Counted from the stretch's first letter, positions 9,950 to 18,553 are shown. The stretch: DNA of 64,000 nucleotides from Superficieibacter sp. HKU1 (GCF_029319185.1 NZ_CP119754.1:868001-932000), one strand, 5' to 3'. Notes: generated by a model not told the origin, from the sequence alone. Numbers and translations are program-made.

Positions 9950-10513
9950 ATGAACATTTCAATCACCCAGCCGCCGCAGGTGGCGTGGGCCAGCGGCCTG
10001 TTCTCTGGCGGGCCACTCATCCGCAAATCGACCTGTATTGGCAGCCTGGCAAACGTCTTTGCCGATGAACACGCGTGGCAGGCGTACCCGCCTCATGAAG
10101 TTGTTTATGAGGTGGAGATGCTGGATACCGCTTCTACAGAAGGCGCGCTATATACCGGCGTGACTCATCTGAACCCCGGAAAAGTCGGCGATGAATACTT
10201 TATGACGCGCGGGCACTTCCATGCACGGCGCGAGCAGGGCGAAGTGTATTGCGGCCTGCGAGGAGCCGGGTTATTGCTGTTGCAGGATGAGCAGGGCGCG
10301 GCGCGCCTTGAGCATGTCTTTCCCGGATCGGTGCATATCATCCCCGGCTTTACCGCCCATCGTCTGATTAACACCGGTAGCGATATTCTCTCCGCGCTGG
10401 CCGTCTGGCCGAGTGCGGCAGGGCACGATTACGCCGCGCTGGCGCAGGGATTCTCGGTGCGTGTAGTGGAGGAAGGCGGAGAGGCTCAGGTTAAGGAGAT
10501 AAACCATGACTGA
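9950..10513 (+). CDS. Cupin-type glucose-6-phosphate isomerase-like protein (first of a tandem pair)
   Basis: This 187-residue protein belongs to the small metal-dependent cupin phosphoglucose isomerase family known from archaea, unrelated to the ordinary Pgi fold. The sequence RGHFHARREQGEVY supplies H89, H91 and E98, and FTAHRL supplies H137, the four metal ligands expected for this family. The pair of genes sits behind operator copy 1 and is convergent with the phospho-glycosidase/PTS operon. The likely role is to convert an incoming hexose 6-phosphate to fructose 6-phosphate. The exact epimer used is unknown. ATG 9950 follows GGAG. Its stop overlaps the next gene by 8 bases. Confidence 0.8.
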   Translation: MNISITQPPQVAWASGLFSGGPLIRKSTCIGSLANVFADEHAWQAYPPHEVVYEVEMLDTASTEGALYTGVTHLNPGKVGDEYFMTRGHFHARREQGEVYCGLRGAGLLLLQDEQGAARLEHVFPGSVHIIPGFTAHRLINTGSDILSALAVWPSAAGHDYAALAQGFSVRVVEEGGEAQVKEINHD

Positions 10514-11276
10514 TTATGGTCTGGATATGTCGATCCACGCTCAGCCGCTGGGATTCAGTTACGGTAATGACGTTACCGGGCCAATGCCGGAGATCCGCAC
10601 CCTCGATCAGATCCGCGCCTCGCTGCGCGATCCCGACTGTGACGGGCCGGATCAGGTTTATGCCATCGCGATGGACGTGGCCCGACTACAGGATCGCCAG
10701 GAGCTGGAAAAACGGATGCTGCTGTTTGGCGTGGTCACCTATGCGGCAGGTCAACTCGGCGATGAGCCGATTCGCAGCCAGGGCCACATTCACCGTATCA
10801 GCCAGCACAGCGGCTGGTCGCCGCCGGAGCTGTATGAAATCTGGCAGGGTAAGGCCATCATCTATATGCAGGAGTATGTTGAAGACGATCCGGGGCGCTG
10901 CTTTGCCGTCCTTGCCGGGCCGAGGGAGAAAGTACTGGTACCGCCAGGCTGGGGACACGCCACGATTTCGGCCAGCCCGGACGAGGCGCTGACCTTCGGC
11001 GCATGGTGCGATCGCGAATATGGATTTGAGTATGAGGCGGTAAGGGCGCATAAAGGGCTGGCATGGTATCCGCTGGTGCAGGATAACAATATTATCTGGC
11101 AGCATAACGCCCACTATGTACCCGGCCGGCTACAGGTGATCACGCCGCGCAAATACACCGAGTTTGGCATTACGGACGAGCCTGTCTATCAACAATTTAT
11201 TACCGACCCGGCGCGCTTTCAGTTTATTTCTAAGCCGGAGAAAGCGGCACCCTTGTGGCACCATTTTCATCCCTGA
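10506..11276 (+). CDS. Cupin-type glucose-6-phosphate isomerase-like protein (second of a tandem pair)
   Basis: This 256-residue cupin is longer than its upstream neighbour and only distantly similar to it. The metal site is recognisable: GHIHR supplies H94 and H96, PPELYE supplies E108, and GWGHAT supplies H151. It carries an N-terminal extension of about 70 residues and a longer C-terminus (QHNAHYVPGR, KPEKAAPLWHHFHP). ATG 10506 is preceded by AAGGAG inside the end of the first cupin gene, with an 8-base overlap that implies coupled translation. Two divergent isomerases side by side may act on different sugar phosphates or form a mixed enzyme. The substrate is inferred only at the level of hexose phosphate. 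Confidence 0.72.
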   Translation: MTDYGLDMSIHAQPLGFSYGNDVTGPMPEIRTLDQIRASLRDPDCDGPDQVYAIAMDVARLQDRQELEKRMLLFGVVTYAAGQLGDEPIRSQGHIHRISQHSGWSPPELYEIWQGKAIIYMQEYVEDDPGRCFAVLAGPREKVLVPPGWGHATISASPDEALTFGAWCDREYGFEYEAVRAHKGLAWYPLVQDNNIIWQHNAHYVPGRLQVITPRKYTEFGITDEPVYQQFITDPARFQFISKPEKAAPLWHHFHP

Positions 11277-11288
11277 TTGATGAAGATA

Positions 11289-11318
11289 TCAGGTTGCAGA
11301 GCGTACCCTGCAACCTGA
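11289..11318. terminator. Bidirectional hairpin between convergent genes
   Basis: TCAGGTTGCAG (11289-11299) and CTGCAACCTGA (11308-11318) form a perfect 11-bp stem between the ends of the second cupin gene and the glycosidase gene. No long T run follows on either strand, so it is probably a mutual transcript end or stabiliser. Confidence 0.6.
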
Positions 11319-11324
11319 AAATGA

Positions 11325-12728
11325 CTACTCCTCAGTATCCGGCAACGTAAACCCGTTATCGGCAATCAGCTGGCGATACCAGCGCGCGCTCTTTTTCAGC
11401 CGCGTCTCTTTTGTTTGCGGATTAAACTCAACCAGACCATACATATTCTTAAACTGATTGCTCGGTGACCATAAATCGATAAACGACCACAGGTGATAAC
11501 CGCGCAGGTTAACGCCTTCTGTCACCGCCTGATGTACGCAGCGCAAATGCTGCTGCAAAAATTCGATCCGGTAGTCGTCCTGAATCTCGCCGTTTGCCCC
11601 CCGGAAGTTCCACTCCTTTTCCACGCCCATGCCGTTTTCACTGATGTAGCATTCGACGTTGCGGTAGTCCTGCTTAATCATCATCAGCGTATCGTATAGC
11701 GCCTGCGGATAAATCTCCCAGCCGCGGGACGTGTTCATTACCCGGCCCGGCATATCATAGAAATCATAAAAAGCGTTGCGATCCTTTTTTTCGTCCGCTT
11801 CAGGCGTGCGTTCTTTCGCTTTTACCCTGGCGGGGAAATAGTAGTTTATGCCGAGGACATCAATCGTATTGTTGGCGATGATCTGCAAATCGTCAGGCGT
11901 AAACTGCGGCGCGGCGTCGATCTCTGCAAGCGTGGTAAAATAGCTTTCCGCAAAGCGCCCGTGGATCAGCGGATCGAGAAAACTGCGATAATTTAACAGG
12001 GCAAAGATCTCCGCAGCCTTGACATCTTCCGCGCTCTGGCTTCGGGGATAGACGTGGTTAATGTCGATAACCGAACCGATTTTTTTCTTAAAATGATGCT
12101 GTTTATAACACGCTACGACGCGAGCGTGCGCCAGCACCATATTGAAAATCACCTGGCTGTGGTAGCGAAAATCGACAATATTCGGATAGCAGCGATTATC
12201 TAAATACTTAAGGTCGGCATCCACCCGCGGCTCGTTATAGATATGCCAGATATCCACCAGATCGTCGAATAGCGCAAAGCACGTATGGCAATACGCCACG
12301 AAATCATCAATCACCTCACGATTGCCAAAACCGCCGCGATCTTCAAACAGTACCGGCATATCAAACCAGTACAGTACGACATAAACTTCCATACCGCGCT
12401 GTTTCAAGTCACGGAAGATGGTCTGGTAGTAGTCTCTCGCCTGCGGATCGACATTCTTGCCGTCAGGCATCAATCTTGCCCACAGGATCGACGTGCGAAA
12501 GCTCTGGTGGTTTAATTGTGCGAGATAATCGTGATACAGCGGATAACGGTGATACCAGTCTAATGTCTCATCAGGGCCTTGTTGCTGATAAAAGCATTCT
12601 GGCTGTAGTTGGTGATATTTTTCATATACCGTTGCGGCCCTGCCGTCCTGATCCCAGGCACCTTCGGTTCCCTGCGCCCAAATCGCGCTGCCCCAGGAAA
12701 AATGTTTCGGGAATGGGTAAAACATCAT
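11325..12728 (-). CDS. GH1 6-phospho-beta-glucosidase / phospho-beta-glycosidase
   Basis: This 467-residue family 1 glycoside hydrolase cleaves PTS-imported phospho-beta-disaccharides or aryl glycosides in the cytoplasm. The acid/base is E166 in WHIYNEPRVD and the nucleophile is E364 in CYISENGMG. FSWGSAIWAQGTEGAW at the N-terminus and GYHLWSFIDLWSP near the C-terminus are family lines. KSARWY near the end fits the phosphate-binding region of phospho-specific members. ATG 12728 follows AAGGAG with a second ATG directly after; the frame is open for 24 more codons upstream inside the IIC gene but has no better site. It lies 10 bases behind the cellobiose-type IIC gene. Gluco versus galacto or manno specificity cannot be read here. 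Confidence 0.88.
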   Translation of the reverse strand: MMFYPFPKHFSWGSAIWAQGTEGAWDQDGRAATVYEKYHQLQPECFYQQQGPDETLDWYHRYPLYHDYLAQLNHQSFRTSILWARLMPDGKNVDPQARDYYQTIFRDLKQRGMEVYVVLYWFDMPVLFEDRGGFGNREVIDDFVAYCHTCFALFDDLVDIWHIYNEPRVDADLKYLDNRCYPNIVDFRYHSQVIFNMVLAHARVVACYKQHHFKKKIGSVIDINHVYPRSQSAEDVKAAEIFALLNYRSFLDPLIHGRFAESYFTTLAEIDAAPQFTPDDLQIIANNTIDVLGINYYFPARVKAKERTPEADEKKDRNAFYDFYDMPGRVMNTSRGWEIYPQALYDTLMMIKQDYRNVECYISENGMGVEKEWNFRGANGEIQDDYRIEFLQQHLRCVHQAVTEGVNLRGYHLWSFIDLWSPSNQFKNMYGLVEFNPQTKETRLKKSARWYRQLIADNGFTLPDTEE

Positions 12729-12738
12729 TCGCTCCTTC

Positions 12739-14001
12739 TTATTTAACCGTATTCTGTTTATTAATGATTCTGATAAATGGCAGCCATATGAGTACCCCAA
12801 TAAATAAATTAAAAGCCTGTAATACCGCCCCCATAATCGAGTTGGTGGCGAGGAAGCCTGAAATTAATGGCGGAGTGGTCCAGGGGATTTGGACGCCTGT
12901 AGGCCGGGGAACAATACCAAAACGCATAAAACAATAAGTGCTGATAACAAAAACCACCATAACCAGCACCCAGGGAATAAGAATAAAAACGTTCAATACC
13001 ACTGGCAGCCCGAACGCCACCGGTTCTGATATGTTAAATATACCGGCGGGCACGGAAATTTTACCGATCTCGGCCCCCGCAGTGGCTTTCTTCGCAAATA
13101 ACACCAGCGCGATAACCAGCGAGAAAAATTGCGGCCAGATAAACACTTCCATAAACTGCTGGGTGACGATGTACGGTAGCGGCTCTCCGGCTGCAAACGC
13201 CGAGGCGTTGGCGGTGGAGGCCACCTGCCAGAGCGGCGACATAATCGCCCCGACCAGACTTTGCCCGTGCAATCCCATAAACCAAAACAACTGGACGAAA
13301 AGGGCGGCGATCACGGTGGGAATGAGGCCGGTACCGATGTTGACCATTGGCGATTGCAGCACTTCATAAATGAATTTATTCATACTGCCATAGGGCGTGA
13401 GCGAGAAGCCAAAGCGAATAAGTGCCATCACCAGGAAGGTGATAATCAACGGCAGCAGAAACAAAAATGAGTTTGCGACATTCGGAGGCACCATATCAGG
13501 CAGTTTAATCGCCAGGTTTTTTGACGTTAGCCAGCGATAGAGCGTACAGGAAAAAAAAGCGGAGAAAATACCGACGAACATGCCGGCAGAACCCAGGTAT
13601 TGAGTAGGGATGCTTACGCTGGTAGTGCCGTTTTCCGATACCACCGTAAAAGGGATTAAAATCAGAAACGAGCCTAAGACGACAAACAGGGTAAACAGTA
13701 CCGAAATTTCGTATTCTTTGGCATAAAACCAGGCGATACAGAAGATAAGATAAAGCGAAATTAATCCTAATGTGATATCCACGATAGGAGAAAGTATTTG
13801 TCTCACTAATAAAAGCGTATCTGCGTTTACTACAGATTCAATAAAAGGGAAATACATAATAATCAGTGCAAACGATCCGCCGATGGTAATCGGAATTAAA
13901 GAGACCATTGCGTTTTTTAATATAGTTAGTGTTTTGTTGCGCGACACCCAGTTTCCTGTCGGGATAAGCCATTTTTCCAGAAATCCCTCTATCTTATTCA
14001 T
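12739..14001 (-). CDS. PTS EIIC of the lactose/cellobiose/chitobiose family
   Basis: This 420-residue polytopic inner-membrane protein is the sugar channel of a Lac-family PTS. The N-terminus MNKIEGFLEKWLIPTGNWVSRNK and the repeated hydrophobic segments match CelB/ChbC-type IIC proteins, as does FNISEPVAFGLPVVLN with its conserved Glu in the substrate region. ATG 14001 follows CAGGAG. No IIA or IIB of the Lac family lies in the island, so phosphate must come from a partner encoded elsewhere, or from a non-cognate IIB. It is followed after 10 bases by the GH1 gene and preceded by a 13-bp inverted repeat. Substrate by family: a beta-linked disaccharide. Confidence 0.88.
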   Translation of the reverse strand: MNKIEGFLEKWLIPTGNWVSRNKTLTILKNAMVSLIPITIGGSFALIIMYFPFIESVVNADTLLLVRQILSPIVDITLGLISLYLIFCIAWFYAKEYEISVLFTLFVVLGSFLILIPFTVVSENGTTSVSIPTQYLGSAGMFVGIFSAFFSCTLYRWLTSKNLAIKLPDMVPPNVANSFLFLLPLIITFLVMALIRFGFSLTPYGSMNKFIYEVLQSPMVNIGTGLIPTVIAALFVQLFWFMGLHGQSLVGAIMSPLWQVASTANASAFAAGEPLPYIVTQQFMEVFIWPQFFSLVIALVLFAKKATAGAEIGKISVPAGIFNISEPVAFGLPVVLNVFILIPWVLVMVVFVISTYCFMRFGIVPRPTGVQIPWTTPPLISGFLATNSIMGAVLQAFNLFIGVLIWLPFIRIINKQNTVK

Positions 14002-14137
14002 GATTATCTCCTGATGTTCAGAATAAAAAATTGGCTGCACAAAGTGATAACAGCAATTCCCGCTGTGGTTTTTATTTGAGTAAAAATGCCAGATTATAAA
14101 AAAGCGTTATTAGCGTGCTATTGATCTTATTAATGTA

Positions 14138-14174
14138 TTTCAGCCTTTCTTTTCATTAACCAGAAAGGCTGAAA
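14138..14174. other. Long inverted repeat between the IID and cellobiose-type IIC genes
   Basis: TTTCAGCCTTTCT (14138-14150) and AGAAAGGCTGAAA (14162-14174) form a perfect 13-bp stem with an 11-base loop, starting 11 bases after the IID stop codon. No T run follows on the minus strand, so it looks like an mRNA-stabilising or partly terminating hairpin that could set unequal expression of the mannose-type PTS and the IIC/GH1 pair. Confidence 0.7.
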
Positions 14175-14185
14175 ATGCCTGTGAA

Positions 14186-15004
14186 TTATCCGCTGAACAG
14201 GCCGGTCAGCACGCCGATGGCGGCCAGCACCAGCAGGAGCAACATCGCTTTTACCGGCGATACGCCCCGTTTTGCCATCAGATACCAGGTTCCCAGCACA
14301 ACGATAAGCGGGAGCAACTGGGGGAAAATGCCATCCAGCATTTGCTGAACGTGGATGTTCACCCCCTCTTTGGTAATAAACTCCAGGCCGGTGCCAAGCT
14401 TAACGTAGCTGGCCGCCACGCCGCCCATCACAAAAACGCCGAGCAGTGAAAGCGCCTCCCGCAGGCGCGTGGATTTGCTGCTTACCAGCATCTCAACCGA
14501 GCCAGAACCCATTTTGTAGCCTTTCAGAAACAGCAGCCACGATCCGGGGATAATGATCGCCAGCCAGGCGATAGTATAAAACAGGGGGCCGAGAATGCTG
14601 CCGCCCGCCGCCAGCGCCATCCCGATGCTCAACAAAATGGGGATCAGCATACCGGGGATCATTGAGTCGCCGATGCCTGCCACCGGCCCCATCAGCCCGA
14701 CTTTCAACGTATTAATGGTTTCGCCGTCGATAGGTTCACCGTTAGCGCGTTTCTCCTCCAGCCCCAGGACCATGCCGTTAACGATGGCCCCGAGCTGGGG
14801 TTCGGTATTATAAAATGAGGCGTGACGCCGCAGCATCTCCGTGCGCTGCGCTGCATCCGGATAGAGCTTGCGGGCGACTGGCAGCAGGCTGAGACAAAAA
14901 CCGAGCGATTGCAGACGTTCAAAGCTCATTGACGACAGGTTGTGCATCATCCACGCCCGCCAGCAGCGGCGCAGATCGCGACGGTTAAGTTTGCGCTCTT
15001 CCAT
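14186..15004 (-). CDS. PTS EIID, mannose family
   Basis: This 272-residue membrane protein is the IID subunit, a component found only in mannose-class PTS permeases. Family features are an N-terminal amphipathic part (RRCWRAWMMHNLSSMSFERLQSLGF), GLMGPVAGIGDSMIPGMLIPI in the centre, and C-terminal hydrophobic segments. Its ATG overlaps the IIC stop codon by one base, so IIC and IID are coupled. Together with IIC it forms the sugar channel. Confidence 0.92.
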   Translation of the reverse strand: MEERKLNRRDLRRCWRAWMMHNLSSMSFERLQSLGFCLSLLPVARKLYPDAAQRTEMLRRHASFYNTEPQLGAIVNGMVLGLEEKRANGEPIDGETINTLKVGLMGPVAGIGDSMIPGMLIPILLSIGMALAAGGSILGPLFYTIAWLAIIIPGSWLLFLKGYKMGSGSVEMLVSSKSTRLREALSLLGVFVMGGVAASYVKLGTGLEFITKEGVNIHVQQMLDGIFPQLLPLIVVLGTWYLMAKRGVSPVKAMLLLLVLAAIGVLTGLFSG

Positions 15005-15801
15005 CAGAATTCATCCTCATCATCGACCGCGCGCGGGGCATTAACGCTCTGCGGCGGTTCCGGTTTGTAGTTGTAGTGGATCAGCGCCAGCAGCGCGCCG
15101 ACAATCACCAGCGCCACCATATTCAGCTTGAGAAAAACAATGCAGACGAAGCCCACAAGGAAGTAGATCAGCAGGGAGTAGCTCTTGATGATCTGCTTAA
15201 GCAAGATGGCGATCCCGACGGCAGGCAGGATGCCACCCAGCACGTTCATGGTGGAAAGCACGATTTTCGGCAGACTCTCCATAAAGCCGCTGATATATTG
15301 CGCGCCGAAATAGACGGCAATAAACGTAGGCACAAAGCGCAGCACGAAGTTGGTGGCCTGCGGAAAAATAACGCTGTTAAGGTAAATACCGCGCGCGTTG
15401 TCCTGTTCTATCGCTGTGTCCGCACGATGGTTCCAGAAGGAGTTCAGCACCATCATGGCGTTAAACAGAATGGTGCCAGCAATGCCAATCGTCGCCGCCA
15501 GCGCGACCGCCACCTCCGGCCCCTGGCCTGAGAGCACGCCCAGCGCAATCGCCGGGTAAGCGACGAAGTTCAGATCGGCGGGCATTGAGCCGCCCGGCGT
15601 CACCATCGCGATATAGACCGCCTGCACCGCCACGCCAATCATAATGCCGGTTTTCACATCGCCAAGGATCAGGCCGACCAGTAAACCCGAAACCAGCGGA
15701 CGGGTGATCAGATACCAGCCGCCGGTCAGCCCCAGTAGCCAGGGGCAGCTAAGCGCGCCGAGATAGCAGAGAATGCCGATCAATGTAGCTTCAATAAACA
15801 T
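15004..15801 (-). CDS. PTS EIIC, mannose/sorbose family
   Basis: This 265-residue multi-span membrane protein is the IIC of a mannose-class PTS. The start MFIEATLIGILCYLGAL, then GGWYLITRPLVSGLLVGLILGDVKTG and the line VYIAMVTPGGSMPADLNF, which contains the family's GG-x-x-P-D/AD pattern, identify it. The C-terminal tail is polar and acidic (ARAVDDEDEF). It lies 10 bases behind the IIB gene and overlaps IID by one base. Confidence 0.92.
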   Translation of the reverse strand: MFIEATLIGILCYLGALSCPWLLGLTGGWYLITRPLVSGLLVGLILGDVKTGIMIGVAVQAVYIAMVTPGGSMPADLNFVAYPAIALGVLSGQGPEVAVALAATIGIAGTILFNAMMVLNSFWNHRADTAIEQDNARGIYLNSVIFPQATNFVLRFVPTFIAVYFGAQYISGFMESLPKIVLSTMNVLGGILPAVGIAILLKQIIKSYSLLIYFLVGFVCIVFLKLNMVALVIVGALLALIHYNYKPEPPQSVNAPRAVDDEDEF

Positions 15802-15811
15802 CGTCGCCTCC

Positions 15812-16306
15812 TTATTTCAGTTTTTGCCGGGCGTCCTGCCACTGATAAGCGCTGGCATCGGGCACCAGGCGGAATTCAACAATGTGCCCGTGCTCCGTCA
15901 GCCAGTTAAACGCGGCAATCTCGTCGCCATTGACCGACTGGTTTGGACCAATGGTGGTGGTATTGGCACGCGCGCTCATCGGGCCGACGTTAATTTTGCC
16001 GTTGGCGTTTTTCAGGCTGATCCCGGCCTGCTCAAGGCGCTGTAGCGTGACCGGCGATTTGCCGATCACGAAGTAATTTTTTTCACTGGCGATCACCTTC
16101 GGCAATTTTTCGATCGCCGTGACGGTGTTAAAGAGCCAGACTTTGGTATCCGGCACGGCACCCTTCATCACCGAGGAGAGGAGGGGATCGGCGGCGACAG
16201 CGTCATCAATCGCGACGATGCCGTCGCAGGGCAATTCTTTCGCCCAGCGCGTCACCAGCTGTCCGTGAATAACCCGGTCGTCGATGCGAACAAATGAAAT
16301 ACTCAT
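15812..16306 (-). CDS. PTS EIIB, mannose/sorbose family
   Basis: This 164-residue cytoplasmic phosphocarrier takes phosphate from IIA and phosphorylates the incoming sugar. The phosphorylated histidine is H14 in VRIDDRVIHGQLVTRW, a line diagnostic of the family. The central part IVAIDDAVAADPLLSSVMKGAVP and the later NVGPMSARANTTTI also match mannose-class IIB. It stands alone and is not fused to IIA, as in sorbose- and fructosamine-type systems. It sits 9 bases behind the IIA gene. Confidence 0.92.
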   Translation of the reverse strand: MSISFVRIDDRVIHGQLVTRWAKELPCDGIVAIDDAVAADPLLSSVMKGAVPDTKVWLFNTVTAIEKLPKVIASEKNYFVIGKSPVTLQRLEQAGISLKNANGKINVGPMSARANTTTIGPNQSVNGDEIAAFNWLTEHGHIVEFRLVPDASAYQWQDARQKLK

Positions 16307-16315
16307 AGCAACTCC

Positions 16316-16744
16316 TTAAAAATCATCCGGCTGGGCTGATACCGTCAGCTCCGCCTGGATCAGCGTAGGGTGAGTCAGCGCGATAAGTTGCCGGGCGGCG
16401 GCCTGCACGTCGCAAAAATGGCTCACGTCGTCGGTTTGCAGCAGCATCGGGAAGTTGACACCCGCCACGACCGCCACGGGCGGCGTCGTCTGAGGCGAAA
16501 ATGCAAACTGGCAGGCGACATTCCACGGCGTGCCGCTTTGCATGTCGCACAGTACCAGTACGCCATCCGCGCCTTCGCTGGCATTGGCCAGCACGCGGGA
16601 AAACGCCTGTTGAAAACCTTCAATACCCGCCTCTTCCGTCAGCGTCACCGCCTGCACGTTGGGCAGCTCGCCATACACCATCCGGCTGCTCTCCAGCAGT
16701 GCCAACGCCAGCGGCCCATGCGTGGCGACAATAAAATGGATCAT
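16316..16744 (-). CDS. PTS EIIA, mannose family
   Basis: This 142-residue phosphocarrier accepts phosphate from HPr. The active-site histidine is H9 in MIHFIVATHGPLALALLES. The helix carrying DMQSGTPWNVACQFA and the later VAVVAGVNFPMLLQ are family features. ATG 16744 follows AAGGGGG; an in-frame ATG 60 bases upstream lies inside the isomerase gene and is not preferred. It starts 2 bases after the stop of the isomerase gene, so translation is probably coupled. Confidence 0.92.
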   Translation of the reverse strand: MIHFIVATHGPLALALLESSRMVYGELPNVQAVTLTEEAGIEGFQQAFSRVLANASEGADGVLVLCDMQSGTPWNVACQFAFSPQTTPPVAVVAGVNFPMLLQTDDVSHFCDVQAAARQLIALTHPTLIQAELTVSAQPDDF

Positions 16745-16746
16745 GA

Positions 16747-18495
16747 TTACCCCCTTACCCAGGCTTTGATCGTCGCCAGTTGCTGACTCTGACCTTTCCC
16801 CCACGGCGAAATGCGGTACTCGCCCACGCTCGCCGGGATGATGAACGTTTCGGCGTAGCGCACAATAAAGGGTTCAAAAGCGCCGGAGGGGCTTTCCACC
16901 CGCGCTTCCTCACCCTCCACCAGATTCAGCACGTTCACCCCACCGTGGGTATGGTGCAGGACGGGGGAGGTAAACCAGTGACGGCGGGTTTCGATAAATT
17001 CACGCTCATGCAGGCCGGTACGCTCTTCACGCCAGCCGTCGCCTTCCGCCAGTGGTTCGATACGGTTGACCAGGTTTTGCATCACCCAGTCGGTATCGCG
17101 CTGCCAGTCAATCACCTGCTCGCCGTGGTTCAGATGCACCGGACGGGGCAGGCCGTCCATTCCCAGGCGGCCCCAGTCCCATAGCTTGAAGGTAAAAATA
17201 TACGGCGTAGCGCTAATCTCCAGCACCATCGTTCCTGCGCCGGAGCAGTGCACCGTGCCTGCCGGGATCAGAAAGTGATCGTGCTTGCGGGCCGGGATCG
17301 CGTTAACAAAACGGTCATCATCAAAGGATTTTTCGCCGCGTTGCGCCGCATGCAGATCCGCCAGCATCGCCTGCGGCTGCGTTCCGGTTTTGATACCCAG
17401 ATACACGCTCGCGCCGGGTTCCGCATCCAGAATGTAGTAGCTCTCATCCTGGGTATAGTGCATGCCGAATTGCTGCTGAATGTACTCCGTCAGGGGATGC
17501 ACCTGGAAACTCAGGTTTTGTCCACCGATGGTGTCAAGAAAATCAAAGCGGATCGGAAACTCCGCGCCGAAACGAGCATGGACTTTTTCCCCCAGCAGCG
17601 GGCGGGGGTAGAGGAGTACCAGATCCTGAGAGGGGATCTCGATCCGCACATTGCCAAAACGTAGCAGCAGGCTGTTTTCCTCGGGCACGCAATCAAAACA
17701 CCATGCGTAGTTCGGCGCTGAGGGATCGAGATCGAATCTTTCTTTCATCCACTGGCCGCCCCACACGCCGGGATCGAAGAACGGCATAACGCGGAAGGGC
17801 CGCCGGGTCGTTTGTTCCAGCCCCGCGCGCAGCGCCTCGCCGCTAACCATAGCGGGGGCATTGGCGATGGTCGTATCCAGCAGATAATCCATGCGTTTGA
17901 GCAGCGGCGTTTTATGCCGATCAAAAACGCGCCATTCGACGAAGAAGGCGCGTTTGTAACGCCTGAGTATCTCTTCATCGCTATTTTCCGCGCCCCAGTT
18001 ACCCAGTTCGCCGCCGCGCATGCGCTGCTGGATTTCCCAGCGCGGCATATCGGCGTAGATCAGCACATCTCCGGGATGGACCAGCGATGCACCAGGCCCG
18101 TAGATAATTACCAGTCCGTTCTGGATATTTTCAACCTGTAAACGTAAGGCATCTAGCTGCGCTTCATCAAAAAATTCGTGTAGCTGATGGCAGGAGAGAA
18201 CGCCAAAGACCCGGTCATCCGTCAGATTACGGGCCAGAAGATGATGCAGCGCCTGCGTATTTTTCCGTGCCGTTTCACTATTGATCGTCAGCGCAGCGTT
18301 GAGATCCGCCAACAGCTGTGATTGCAGCTCGTTAAGCCGTACGCCGGGATAACAATCGATGACTAACACCGTGCGGGCCGCGCCGGAAAGCCGCGCCTTC
18401 AGCACCGCCATAATCGATTCCCAGCCGCGCCAGGCCTGATTGTGATATCCCGTAACGGCCACCTCCGGGAATCTGTCATACCGGGTTTTGTTCAT
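16747..18495 (-). CDS. Large class I mannose-6-phosphate isomerase with kinase-like N-terminal region
   Basis: This 582-residue protein is much longer than the E. coli ManA (about 390). The C-terminal part, from about residue 235, is a type I phosphomannose isomerase: LSFQVHP gives the Gln and His ligands, DESYYIL the Glu, and AGTVHCSGAGTMVLEIS the last His. The N-terminal part, about residues 20-230, resembles a uridine kinase-like P-loop fold with a degenerate Walker A region (VLVIDCYPGVRLNEL instead of GxxxxGKS/T), followed by VIIYGPGASLVHPGDVLIYAD. Function: interconversion of mannose 6-phosphate and fructose 6-phosphate, with an inactive, possibly regulatory front domain. It is the first gene of the PTS operon, behind operator copy 2. 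Confidence 0.82.
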   Translation of the reverse strand: MNKTRYDRFPEVAVTGYHNQAWRGWESIMAVLKARLSGAARTVLVIDCYPGVRLNELQSQLLADLNAALTINSETARKNTQALHHLLARNLTDDRVFGVLSCHQLHEFFDEAQLDALRLQVENIQNGLVIIYGPGASLVHPGDVLIYADMPRWEIQQRMRGGELGNWGAENSDEEILRRYKRAFFVEWRVFDRHKTPLLKRMDYLLDTTIANAPAMVSGEALRAGLEQTTRRPFRVMPFFDPGVWGGQWMKERFDLDPSAPNYAWCFDCVPEENSLLLRFGNVRIEIPSQDLVLLYPRPLLGEKVHARFGAEFPIRFDFLDTIGGQNLSFQVHPLTEYIQQQFGMHYTQDESYYILDAEPGASVYLGIKTGTQPQAMLADLHAAQRGEKSFDDDRFVNAIPARKHDHFLIPAGTVHCSGAGTMVLEISATPYIFTFKLWDWGRLGMDGLPRPVHLNHGEQVIDWQRDTDWVMQNLVNRIEPLAEGDGWREERTGLHEREFIETRRHWFTSPVLHHTHGGVNVLNLVEGEEARVESPSGAFEPFIVRYAETFIIPASVGEYRISPWGKGQSQQLATIKAWVRG

Positions 18496-18521
18496 GTTAT
18501 CTCTCCATAATCCCTCCGCTA

Positions 18522-18539
18522 AGATTAATCGATTAACCT
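18522..18539. promoter_or_regulatory. Operator of the sugar island, copy 2 (before the isomerase-PTS operon)
   Basis: On the minus strand AGGTTAATCGATTAATCT, identical in all 18 bases and in transcription-relative orientation to 9891-9908. It lies 27 bases before the ATG of the isomerase gene. Repressor binding here would block the whole minus-strand PTS operon. Confidence 0.8.
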
Positions 18540-18553
18540 AATATAAAAAGAGT

